DNA of 64,000 nt from positions 2,232,501-2,296,500 of the forward strand of contig NZ_CP022707.1 of the NCBI RefSeq assembly GCF_025340265.1, in the 5' to 3' direction. Shown here piece by piece: positions 51,042 through 61,988 of this stretch (the first letter of the stretch is position 1; each line of letters begins with the position of its first letter). The notes beneath the pieces were generated by a model that worked only from the letters and a program-made list of their open reading frames with translations, was not told the origin of the DNA and did not search any database. Both the position numbers and the translations under genes were made by a program. Origin of the DNA: Novosphingobium sp. 9 (GTDB lineage Bacteria; Pseudomonadota; Alphaproteobacteria; Sphingomonadales; Sphingomonadaceae).

Positions 51042-51652
51042 CACTTGCACACCCCGACCGACGAACCATAGCTCGTCTGGGTCGCAAACGGCTGGTTCTT
51101 GCGAACCGAGGTGGCCGTGAGCGTCTGGTTCGTATTCCAGTTTTTCATCAGCGGGACCGGGAACAGCGGCTTGTAGGTTACTGTTGCGGTGTAGAGGATG
51201 ACGTCATCCGCGCCGCCATTGCCCGAGACGCCGATATCCGCATCCCACTGCCCGTTCTGGTTCTCGTCAATATAGCTTTCACCATTGTCGCAAGTACCGT
51301 CGTTATTGGAATCGTTCCACGACTCCGCACGGCCGACGTCGGTGAAATCGTAATAGCTCTTGCGCGAAAACGTCAGCGTAGCGCTGGGAATCACCTTCTG
51401 GACGATCCCCGTCACATAGGCGTCCTCGGTGGTCGTATTGGCGGTCTCGATAGTGCCGTTGCGCGAAACCTGTTCCACTGCGCCGTGCAGCACGGAATTG
51501 ATATACGCCATATACCCGATGTCGAAGATGCCCATCATCATCAGCAGGAACACCGGTGCCGCCAGTGCGAACTCCACCACGGTGACACCACCCCGGTCGC
51601 TCGCAATCGCACGCAGAACGCCTGGCCGATGATGAAATGCAGGAGGCGTCAC
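51041..51652 (-). CDS. TadE-like pseudopilin with two calcium-loop-like motifs
   Basis: 203 residues. The N-terminal pilin-like helix is VTVVEFALAAPVFLLMMMGIFDIGYM. The C-terminal domain carries two DxNx(D/N)GxxD loops at residues 114-122 and 129-137 (about 51242-51313), which resemble EF-hand/dockerin calcium loops and are not a standard part of TadE. The GTG at 51652 overlaps the TadG stop (GTGA). It forms one operon with TadG upstream and the second TadE downstream. Confidence 0.85.
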   Translation of the reverse strand: MTPPAFHHRPGVLRAIASDRGGVTVVEFALAAPVFLLMMMGIFDIGYMAYINSVLHGAVEQVSRNGTIETANTTTEDAYVTGIVQKVIPSATLTFSRKSYYDFTDVGRAESWNDSNNDGTCDNGESYIDENQNGQWDADIGVSGNGGADDVILYTATVTYKPLFPVPLMKNWNTNQTLTATSVRKNQPFATQTSYGSSVGVCK

Positions 51653-53469
51653 TGAACAATCCTCAGTTCGCCCACCTGCTTGGCGATCTCCTGAAACGCG
51701 GTGTTCAGGCCGCTGGCATCCGTAGCGGAATACGAACTGTCATCCGACGAGCAGTACTGCAGATCGTCGGAAAGGGTGGATGTAAACGCGATCACCCAGA
51801 TGCGAATGCCCTTGGCCTTGATCGCATCGCACGCCGCGCGGAAACGCGAGGTATGGTAATCGTCGTCGTTCGTGTACCCGTTGGCCGTCACGCGGCGGTC
51901 CCAGTACTCCACGCCCCAGGCCTGCTGGATCATGTAGTTCGTATCCATCTCACCGTCGGTCATGAAGATGAGGTGGCGCGAGACTTCACCACCGTTCTGC
52001 GGAGCCGCGGTAACATTCGCCGAGAACATCCCGGTCGGCGAGGCCAGACGGCCGCCCCAGATCATGCCGATATCGAGGTAGGTTCCCCCCTCGGCGACCA
52101 GGCTGTCAGCATAGGCGTTGAAAGCGGTTTGCGACATTTCGCTGAGCAGTTGCGCCTTCGCCGGGCAGAAGGTGTAGCCCAGACTGATAACGGAATAGCC
52201 ATAGTAGCCGTTCGCATACTGGATACGGCCGCTGGAATCGGTCCGCAGATACGTGACTTCAGGCCACATCGGCGCCCACTTGCTCTTGTCGTCGCTCGTC
52301 GGCGCGCCATCGATATCAAGGTCCAGCGCTGCGGCGGGCGAGATCCCTGTCGCCGAGCTATACGTGATATTCGTAGCCGGCACGGTGGATCGCTCTTCTA
52401 TGCAGCCACCCCAGGTCGAGCTGACCGCAGCACCATTGGTTCCGGTCGGCGTGGTGACGGTGGAGAATGCCTTATACTTGCTCGTATCATAGCTAATTGG
52501 CGCATAGAGATAGTATGAGGTCACATTACGCGACGTATAGCTGTAAGAAATATAGTAGTATGTATTTCTGTTCGATGTGAAGGCCTGACAGGCGTAGGTG
52601 TATTTCCTCTGTGCCTGCGTCGTTACGCCATTTGATGTCGACGAGCTTCCGTAGTTTGAATAATCGGAATCATTGGTCAGACCAGATTTCGCCAAAGCAG
52701 TGTTGCAGGACGCCAGGGTTGAATAGGCGGTCGAGTTGTATTTTGTCCAACTCGACGCCGAAGAAGCCGAACCCGTCGATGTGACGAACTGGCGCGACTG
52801 GTACGTGCGCGTATCGACAAGATAAGACGGGTTCAGATTGTACAGCAACTGGCCCACGTTCACGGTCGTGCTGTACGGCACGAAACCATAGCGGATACGC
52901 GCGTTGGTGCCCGACGTAGAGCTTTGCAGCGTGGTGTAGAAGTTCTTCATCGCCGTGCGCAGGGCGGCGATACGCGTGGTACTGCCGAGAGTTTCGTCCA
53001 TCGATCCGGTGGTATCAAGCACCATCATCACATCGGCATTGCCCACGCCCATCGAACTCGCACAGGTCGCAGTCAGCGGGATCGTCGAAAATCCGAACAA
53101 GCGGACCACGGCGGTGTTCATGACCGTGCTGGCCGAACCATCGACTGTCGAGCCGCTGTCGGGCGTGCTGGACGTAAATGTGGTGCCGTGGGTGTCCTGA
53201 TCAGCGTCAAGGAAATTCGCGCCGAAATAGGTCGTCGCGGCTGCCTGCGAAGCCGTGTCATAGCCATTGGTCGTCACTGTGCGGCGCCCGGCAAGCACAG
53301 CGGCATCACAGGCGGCCTGCAACTGGTTCTTCACCTTGTAGGCCCGGCTGAGATCGATTGAGGCCCCGACGATCATCGCGGTAACGATCATCCCTACCGC
53401 CGCGATCGGCAGCAGGCTTCCGGCAGTGTCGCGAAGGAGAGCGACGAAGGATTTAACGATGCGACCCAT
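51649..53469 (-). CDS. TadG-like protein with von Willebrand factor A domain
   Basis: About 606 residues. An N-terminal hydrophobic helix (GSLLPIAAVGMIVTAMIVGASIDLSRAY) anchors it, followed by the KNQLQAACDAAVLAGRR segment shared by TadG proteins. Then comes a VWA domain with the metal-ion site DTTGSM and the later strand HLIFMTDGEMD. Between these lies an unusual insert (about residues 225-350) very rich in Ser, Thr and Tyr. ATG 53469 was chosen because it puts the helix at the usual distance; the ATG at 53565 would add 32 residues unlike the family. It is the first gene of the tadG-tadE-tadE operon. Confidence 0.87.
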   Translation of the reverse strand: MGRIVKSFVALLRDTAGSLLPIAAVGMIVTAMIVGASIDLSRAYKVKNQLQAACDAAVLAGRRTVTTNGYDTASQAAATTYFGANFLDADQDTHGTTFTSSTPDSGSTVDGSASTVMNTAVVRLFGFSTIPLTATCASSMGVGNADVMMVLDTTGSMDETLGSTTRIAALRTAMKNFYTTLQSSTSGTNARIRYGFVPYSTTVNVGQLLYNLNPSYLVDTRTYQSRQFVTSTGSASSASSWTKYNSTAYSTLASCNTALAKSGLTNDSDYSNYGSSSTSNGVTTQAQRKYTYACQAFTSNRNTYYYISYSYTSRNVTSYYLYAPISYDTSKYKAFSTVTTPTGTNGAAVSSTWGGCIEERSTVPATNITYSSATGISPAAALDLDIDGAPTSDDKSKWAPMWPEVTYLRTDSSGRIQYANGYYGYSVISLGYTFCPAKAQLLSEMSQTAFNAYADSLVAEGGTYLDIGMIWGGRLASPTGMFSANVTAAPQNGGEVSRHLIFMTDGEMDTNYMIQQAWGVEYWDRRVTANGYTNDDDYHTSRFRAACDAIKAKGIRIWVIAFTSTLSDDLQYCSSDDSSYSATDASGLNTAFQEIAKQVGELRIVQ

Positions 53470-53716
53470 GAGTTTGCAGGCTTTCTGCGGATTTTGCGCT
53501 TGATCCTCGTCCCCTACCGGCAAATGCTTAACGAACACTTTGACGCACTGCGCCAAAATGGACATTCACGATCGTTAACGGCCGAGAAATAATGCAACTG
53601 CGAGCAAAAATGCGGAACCTTTCCGAAACTTGTCGGTTATTGCCCCAAATCGGGGCTTTGCGCGCACGGGGGGCGCAGCCCGCGCGCGCCTGCGGCCGTT
53701 CCCCGCGAGAGTACCG

Positions 53717-56700
53717 ATGACGTCATCCCAGGGACCGAATTCCCAGATTCTTCTCGCTTTTGCCCTGCCACTGATCCTGGGGCTCTGTCTTCTGACCGAC
53801 ATCACCTTGCCGCTCGGCACCGGGGTGAGCGTCCTCTATCTCCTGCCCACCGTTATCGCCTACGCAGGCAAACGTCCGGTAGCGCCGATAGCTACTGCAA
53901 TCGGTGGACTTGGTTGCGTCACGCTAGCCTATTTTTACGCACCTGACGGCGTTGCCGCCTCGATCGCGATCATGAACCGGGTACTCTCTGGCGCGACCAA
54001 CGTGCTGGTCGCCATCATCGGTGCATCGATCATTCACTACCGCAACCGCAACCGCCATGCACAGGCGCTGCGGGTAGCCGAAGCCGAACTGGCCCGAACC
54101 ATGGCCGGTGAAGTCCCGCTGGACGAACTGGGCCACCGCGCCATCACCTTCCTTGCCGAACAGTTCGGGGCCAGTGCCGGGGCTCTGTTCGCCCATGAAG
54201 ACGGCCAGTATCGCCGCATCGCTACCGTCGGCGTACCGCAGGATGCGAACATCCCGCGTACAACATCCCCGGACGACGGTCTGCTGGGCGAGGTCATCCG
54301 CACCGGAAATACCATCCATCTTGCCGATGTTCCGGCAGGCTACCTCGAAATCGGCAGCGCGCTTGGGCGCGCGGTGCCTCGTGCCCTGGTGATCGGTGCC
54401 GCGCAGGTCGACGGCTTCGTGAATGCGGTAATCGAACTGGGCTTTCTCGATCAGCCGAACGCTCGCCCCGAGGACGTGTCCGAGTTCCTCGACCTTGTAG
54501 GCGGACCTCTCGGGATTGCCCTGCGCTCCGCCAAATATCGCTCGCGCCTTGAGCACCTGCTGGCCGAAACGCAGAACCAGGCCGAAGAGTTACAGGCCCA
54601 GAGCGAGGAACTGCGCGCCAGCAACGACGAACTGGAAGCGCAGAGCAAACAGCTGCTCGATTCGCAGACCGAGCTGGAACAGCAGCAGGCCGAACTCGAA
54701 CGCTCGAACGCGCAGCTCGAAGAACAGACCGCCTCGCTCGAAGCCCAGCGCGACGAACTCGCGCGCGCGCAATCGCGTCTGCGCGGGCAGGCTGACGATC
54801 TGGAACAGGCCAGCCGCTACAAGTCCGAATTCCTTGCGAACATGAGCCACGAATTGCGCACCCCGCTCAATTCCCTGCTCATCATGGCGCGGCTGCTGGC
54901 GGACAACCGCAGCGGCAACCTGTCGGGCGAGCAGGTTCGCTTCGCCGAGACCATCGAGACGGCGGGCAACGATCTGCTCGCCCTGATCAACGACGTGCTC
55001 GACATTTCCAAGATCGAGGCCGGTCGCATCGACCTCGATCTGCACGAGACCTCGCTGGCCACGCTGCTCGCCAAGCTGCGTGACACGTTCGCGCCGGGCG
55101 CCGAGCGCAAGGGGCTGAACCTGACGATGAGCGTTGCGCCGGAGGCCCCAGCCTCGCTGGAGACCGATCCGCTTCGCCTCGAACAGATCCTCAAGAATTT
55201 TCTATCGAATGCGCTCAAGTTCACCGATGCCGGTTCTGTCGAACTGGCGATCCGCAGCACCGGGAACGACACGCTCGCCTTCACCGTGCGTGACAGTGGC
55301 CCCGGCATCGCGCCCGAGCAGCAGCAGGCGATCTTCGAGGCCTTCCGGCAGGCCGACGGCGGCATTGCCCGCAAGTACGGCGGCACCGGCCTTGGCCTCT
55401 CGATCTCGCGCGAGCTGGCCCGCCTTCTCGGCGGCCAGATCTCGCTCGAAAGCGAACCCGGCAAGGGCAGCGCCTTCACGCTGACGCTTCCCTGCACATT
55501 TGCAGGAAGCCGCGAGGCCGCACAGGCGCCGGTGCGCCAACAGGAAACGATCCGCCCGTCAGCTGCCACCCCCGCGCCGCGATCCACAGGATCGCTCCAC
55601 GCAACGTCCCCAAGGATGACCGCGAAGCGCTCTCCGGCGATTCCCGCATCATTCTGGTGGTCGAGGACGATCCGGCCTTCGCCCGCATCCTGTGCGATCT
55701 GGCGCACGAAGTCGGCTTCCACTGCCTGATCGCCGGAACCGCAGACGAAGGCGCGATGCTGGCGCGGCAATATCTGCCCCATGCCGTGATCCTCGACATG
55801 CACCTGCCCGACCACACCGGTCTTTCGGTGCTGGACCGGATCAAGCGCGACATTCGCACGCGCCATATTCCGGTCCACATCGTCTCCGCCGACCATGACG
55901 ATCACGGCGCGCTGGCCAGCGGTGCGGTCGGCTATCTGTTCAAGCCGGTCAGCCGCGACGCGCTGGTCGATATGCTGGAGGGCCTGGAAGCCCGCATGGA
56001 GCAGCGCCTGCGCCGGGTTCTGGTGGTCGAGGACGACGCGATGCAGGCCGAGGCGGTGAACCATCTTCTCGCCACCCGCGATGTCGAGACGGTCGCCGCT
56101 TCCAGCGCAGCCGAGTGCCTTGAGCGCCTCGGCACCGAGACCTTCGACTGCATGGTGCTGGACCTTAACCTGCCCGATATGTCCGGGCTGGACCTACTGG
56201 AAAAGCTCTCGGGCGACGACAGGCTCGGCTTCCCGCCGGTGATCGTCTACACCGGCCGCGACCTGTCTACCGAAGAGGAGATGCGGCTGCGGCGCTATTC
56301 CAAGTCGATCATCGTCAAGGGCGCCAAGAGCCCCGAGCGGCTGCTCGACGAGGTTTCATTGTTCCTGCATCAGGTGGTGTCCGACCTGCCGCCCGAGCAA
56401 CGCCAGCTGATCGAACGCTCGCTGGGCCGGGACTCCGCGCTGGAAGGCCGCCAGATCCTTGTCGTCGAGGACGATATCCGCAATGTCTATGCCCTCACCG
56501 CCGTGCTCGAACCGCATGGCGTAGCGGTCCGAATCGCTCGCAACGGCGTGGAGGCGCTGGACGAGCTGGCCAGAACCGAACGGGGCGAACGTTCGCCCAT
56601 CGACCTTGTGCTGATGGACGTGATGATGCCCGAAATGGACGGCCTCACCTGCATGCGCGAAATCCGCAAGGACCCGCGCCGTGCCGGGCTGCCGATCATC

Positions 56701-56829
56701 GCGCTCACCGCCAAGGCCATGGCGCGCGATCATCAGGAATGCCTTCAGGCCGGTGCGAACGATTATCTGTCCAAGCCGCTCGACGTGGACAAGCTGCTCA
56801 GCCTCGTGCGCGTCTGGATGCCCCGCTGA
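53717..56829 (+). CDS. Membrane hybrid histidine kinase with GAF and three receiver domains; frame broken once
   Basis: Repaired length ~1,037 residues. About four N-terminal membrane helices (residues ~10-125) are followed by a GAF domain (~145-290), a long Gln/Glu-rich coiled coil (~295-380), HisKA (FLANMSHELRTPLNSLL) and HATPase (FLSNALKFTD, DSGPGI, GTGLGLSI). Three receivers follow, beginning ILVVEDDPAFA, VLVVEDDAMQA and ILVVEDDIRNVYA. The kinase part shifts frame between the HATPase end and the first receiver. A base missing from the C run at 55569-55573 is the most likely point, and as given the first part stops at 55729. The ATG at 53717 has GCGAGAG upstream. Its stop overlaps the cheR start (TGATG), so the two are coupled. 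Confidence 0.86.
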
Positions 56830-57675
56830 TGCGCGCGGGCGAGACCATCGAGGACATCGAGCTGGACCTGCTGGTCGAGGCGATCTGGCGTCGGTATCAG
56901 TACGATTTCCGCGACTACTCGCGCCCCTCGCTGCTGCGGCGAATGCAGCGTGCGCAGACGCACTTCGGCTATCCCACGATGTCGCGGATGCTCGACCGCG
57001 TGCTGCACGATGCCGACAGTCTGACCACGCTGATCGGCTACCTGACCATTCAGGTCAGCGAGATGTTCCGCGACCCCACCTACTTCAAGGCCCTGCGCGA
57101 GAAGGTGATCCCTCACCTGCGTACATGGCCGACGATCAAGGTCTGGGTGGCAGGCTGCGCCAATGGCGAGGAATTCTACTCGCTGGCGATCCTTTTCCAC
57201 GAAGAGGGCCTGTCGGACCGCACGATGTTCTACTGCACCGACATCAACCCCGGCGCCCTCTCGCGCGCCGAGGGCGGTATGTACGAGATCGAGCGTATCG
57301 CCGGTTTTTCGCGCAACTATATCGAGGCAGGCGGCACCGGATCGCTATCGGACTACTACACCGCCAATTACGGCATGGCGCGCTTCTCGCCCGAACTGCG
57401 CCGCCGGGCGGTCTTCGCCGACCACAACCTCGCCAGCGACGAGGTGTTTTCCGAAGTGCAGCTCGTCTCCAGCCGCAACGTGCTGATCTACTTCGACCGC
57501 ACCTTGCAGGACCGCGCGCTGGACCTGTTCGCCCGCTCGCTGCCGCGCGGCGGGTTCCTGGGTCTGGGCTCCAAGGAGACCATCCACTTTTCCGATCAGG
57601 CGCGCCGTTTCAACGACTTCGCCCCGCAGGACAAGATCTACCGCCGCAACGCCCTCGATACGCAGGAGGCCGCCT

Positions 57676-57686
<11 letters not shown>
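56829..57686 (+). CDS. cheR: CheR-type protein-glutamate methyltransferase
   Basis: 285 residues. The CheR N-domain (YDFRDYSRPSLLRRM) and SAM-binding domain (VWVAGCANGEEFYSLAI, FYCTDINPGALSRA, VQLVSSRNVLIYF, GGFLGLGSKET) are complete. It transfers methyl groups from S-adenosylmethionine to receptor-like glutamates. No chemoreceptor, CheB or CheA is in the window, so it more likely serves the flanking kinases in a stress or signalling cascade than chemotaxis (inference). It overlaps both neighbours: TGATG with the hybrid kinase, and 11 bp with the HWE kinase. Confidence 0.9.
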
Positions 57687-59529
<1,843 letters not shown>

Positions 59530-59561
59530 CGCTATGCGCCTGAAGCGATAGGAGGCAGATC

Positions 59562-60029
59562 ATGGCCAATCCCGTGCCTGCCGTGTTGTTCGTTTGTCTC
59601 GGCAACATCTGCCGTTCTCCGCTGGCCGAGGCGGCGATGCAGCACGAAGCTCTCGCAGCCAGACTGACGCTCGATATCGATTCAGCCGGCACCGGCGCAT
59701 GGCATGTCGGCAATCCGCCGGACCCGCGCTCCATTGCCGAAGCAGCCCGGCACGGCATCGATATTTCGCACTATGCCGCACGACAGGTCACGACAGAGGA
59801 TTTCCATCGCTTCGATCACATCGTGGCGCTCGACCGGTCCAATCTTGCGAACCTTCAACGTCTGGCCCCGGACGACGGCACGGCAAATCTCTCGATGCTG
59901 ATGGATCACGTGCCGGGAATGGCGGGCCGCGATGTCAACGATCCCTACTATGGTGAGCCCCGCGATTTCGCGCGCACCTGGCGCGAAGTTCTGGCGGGAG
60001 CGAGAGGGCTGCTCGGCAAGCTTGCGTAG
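59562..60029 (+). CDS. Low-molecular-weight protein-tyrosine phosphatase
   Basis: 155 residues. The P-loop is VCLGNICRSPLAE with nucleophile Cys12, and the general-acid Asp lies in DVNDPYY near residue 126; both are intact. It hydrolyses phosphotyrosine, in bacteria often on exopolysaccharide kinases or arsenate-like substrates. The ATG at 59562 has AGGAGG upstream. It lies 32 bp after the HWE kinase on the same strand and may be co-transcribed with it. No partner tyrosine kinase is seen. Confidence 0.93.
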   Translation: MANPVPAVLFVCLGNICRSPLAEAAMQHEALAARLTLDIDSAGTGAWHVGNPPDPRSIAEAARHGIDISHYAARQVTTEDFHRFDHIVALDRSNLANLQRLAPDDGTANLSMLMDHVPGMAGRDVNDPYYGEPRDFARTWREVLAGARGLLGKLA

Positions 60030-60080
60030 AAATCGCATGGGTAAACTCGGATGGTCTGTAAGGGGCCCCATTGCGGACGC

Positions 60081-60201
60081 TTCCTCTCTCCTCTTCAGGG
60101 GAGAGAAACGAAGGCTTGGCAGCTTGCTGCCTAGCCGTAGTTGAGAGGGGTTAGGCCGCGCGCTCCCCTCTCCCAACCCTCTCCCCTGAAGGGGAGAGGG
60201 C
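60081..60201. repeat. Paired palindromic repeats, REP-like intergenic element
   Basis: Two related palindromes lie about 75 bp apart: CTCTCTCCTCTTCAGGGGAG (near 60085-60104) and CTCTCCCCTGAAGGGGAGAG (near 60179-60198). Each folds on itself and the two also pair with each other. They fill the gap between two convergent genes (phosphatase and acetyltransferase), the usual place for REP/BIME elements, and may serve as a bidirectional terminator. Confidence 0.6.
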
Positions 60202-60254
60202 TATGACCGCCTCCCACCCATAACAGCCATTCAGCAGACGTCTGTCCGCGCCGC

Positions 60255-60839
60255 CTAGAACCGGCGCAACCAATAGCGCATGGGCTTTTCGCTTTCGATG
60301 CTCTCGCCCTTGTCCTTCCAGCGCAAGGTGGTGCTGAGCGCATCTTCGCGCCGGTAGCCTCGCCCGGTCCAGAACCGGTCGAGCGGCACGTAGTCCTGGG
60401 GACGCGCAGGGTGATCGACCGGTCGCTCCACGGCTGCGAAAGTCGCCATCCGCGCGCCGTTCGCCTGTGCATGCCGTTCGCGATGGTCGAAGAAGGCATG
60501 GCCCACGCCCTGCCCGCGCCAGGATGGCAGCAGGACCGATTCGCCGAAATAGAACAGGTGTTCGATATCGAGCCCGGCCTCCCGGAACGGTGCGCTGAAC
60601 GCGGCTTTCTGCCCCGCCATCGGCGCCGCCGTCGCCGCCCCAACGACCGCTCTGCCCGCTCTTGCCACTACCAGCACCGCGCCCGGCGATGCTGCAAATT
60701 CGCGCAGGTATTCGCTCTCATGGGCGAGATCGCCCTCATAGAGATAGGGCCACGCCGCAAAGACCGCGATGCGCAGCCGTGCCAGATCCGCGATGGCAGA
60801 CGCGATCTGCGTGCCGGTCAGGCTTTCCACTTCCACCAT
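60255..60839 (-). CDS. GNAT-family N-acetyltransferase
   Basis: 194 residues. The acetyl-CoA motif region reads [22 protein letters not shown], with the R-G-Q-G-V-G pyrophosphate loop, preceded by the [15 protein letters not shown] strand. The C-terminal part ([26 protein letters not shown]) matches a subgroup of uncharacterised GNATs; the acceptor is unknown. The ATG at 60839 has AAGAGGTGA upstream, and longer in-frame readings were rejected. Divergent from purC with a ~220-bp gap. Confidence 0.88.
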   Translation of the reverse strand: MVEVESLTGTQIASAIADLARLRIAVFAAWPYLYEGDLAHESEYLREFAASPGAVLVVARAGRAVVGAATAAPMAGQKAAFSAPFREAGLDIEHLFYFGESVLLPSWRGQGVGHAFFDHRERHAQANGARMATFAAVERPVDHPARPQDYVPLDRFWTGRGYRREDALSTTLRWKDKGESIESEKPMRYWLRRF

Positions 60840-61059
60840 CGTCACCTCTTTTACCCGCCTCTCGCTTGCCTTGCGTCCCATGCCCGGCGATAACCACGCA
60901 ATGGGATCGCCCGATCCCATGCGCGATTTGCTTTTGCACCGGCTTGCACTATATGCGCGCCGGAATACCCCGGCCCTTCCGTCCTCGCAGCGATGCGGCC
61001 CGGCACCGGGGATACCGCTCTTTTCGAACGCCCGTGTTCACTGTTCAAGGACGAAGCGC

Positions 61060-61842
61060 ATGTCCCGTCGCCGCCAGATCTACGAAGGCAAGGCCAAGAT
61101 CCTCTACGAAGGCCCCGAGCCCGGCACGATCATCCAGTATTTCAAGGACGATGCGACTGCCTTCAATGCCCAGAAAAAGGGCACGATCCAGGGCAAGGGC
61201 GTGATCAACAACCGTATCAGCGAATACGTGTTCTCGCGCCTCAACCACATCGGCGTTCCCAACCACTTCATCCGTCGCCTCAACATGCGCGAGCAGCTGG
61301 TGCGTCAGGTTGAGATCATCCCGATCGAGGTCGTGGTGCGCAACGTGGCCGCCGGCTCCATCTCCAAGCGCCTCGGCATTCCCGAGGGCGAGATGCTGCC
61401 GCACACGCTGATCGAATACTACTACAAGGACGATGCGCTGGGCGATCCGATGATCGCCGAAGAGCACATCGCCTGCTTCGGCTGGGCCACCAACGAGGAG
61501 ATGCAGGACATCTCGTCGATGGCGATCCGCGTGAACGATTTCATGTGCGGCATGTTCGCCGCCATCGACATCCGCCTTGTCGACTTCAAGCTTGAGTTCG
61601 GTCGCATCTGGGACGGCGACTTCAGCCGTGTGATCCTCGCGGACGAGATCAGCCCCGACGGCTGCCGCCTGTGGGACATGCACACCGGCGAGAAGCTGGA
61701 CAAGGATCGCTTCCGCCGCGATCTCGGCGGCGAAGAGGAAGCCTATCAGGAAGTCGCCCGTCGCCTTGGCCTGCTGCAGGACGACAACGGCCCCAGCGAA
61801 GTGCTCGACCTGTCGAAGCACCGCAAGCTGCGCGGCAAGTAA
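61060..61842 (+). CDS. purC: Phosphoribosylaminoimidazole-succinocarboxamide synthase
   Basis: 260 residues; joins aspartate to CAIR in purine synthesis. Clear family sequence from the N-terminus ([15 protein letters not shown]) through [44 protein letters not shown] and [15 protein letters not shown]. The ATG at 61060 has AAGGA upstream and gives the standard bacterial length. Stands alone here, with a strong hairpin behind it; no other pur genes are in the window. Confidence 0.96.
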   Translation: MSRRRQIYEGKAKILYEGPEPGTIIQYFKDDATAFNAQKKGTIQGKGVINNRISEYVFSRLNHIGVPNHFIRRLNMREQLVRQVEIIPIEVVVRNVAAGSISKRLGIPEGEMLPHTLIEYYYKDDALGDPMIAEEHIACFGWATNEEMQDISSMAIRVNDFMCGMFAAIDIRLVDFKLEFGRIWDGDFSRVILADEISPDGCRLWDMHTGEKLDKDRFRRDLGGEEEAYQEVARRLGLLQDDNGPSEVLDLSKHRKLRGK

Positions 61843-61849
61843 TCTGATC

Positions 61850-61883
61850 GCAGGCCTCGCGCGCACCAGCGCGCGAGGCCTGC
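61850..61883 (+). terminator. 15-bp perfect hairpin after purC
   Basis: GCAGGCCTCGCGCGC (61850-61864) pairs perfectly with GCGCGCGAGGCCTGC (61869-61883) across ACCA. It starts 7 bp after the purC stop. There is no T tract, so termination may depend on stem strength alone or on Rho. Confidence 0.7.
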
Positions 61884-61988
61884 CGGTCGTACTATGGCGA
61901 TTGTCGGGCCGGACCGCTCTCACCCCCTCGCTATTGCGAACCCTTCTCCTTGCGCTTTAGCGACTTGCGGGTAAATCTTCTCCGCAGG

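Noticed and set aside
60840..61059. Possible purine riboswitch ahead of purC
   Set aside because: No conserved purine aptamer core could be found in the leader; only ordinary GC-rich sequence.
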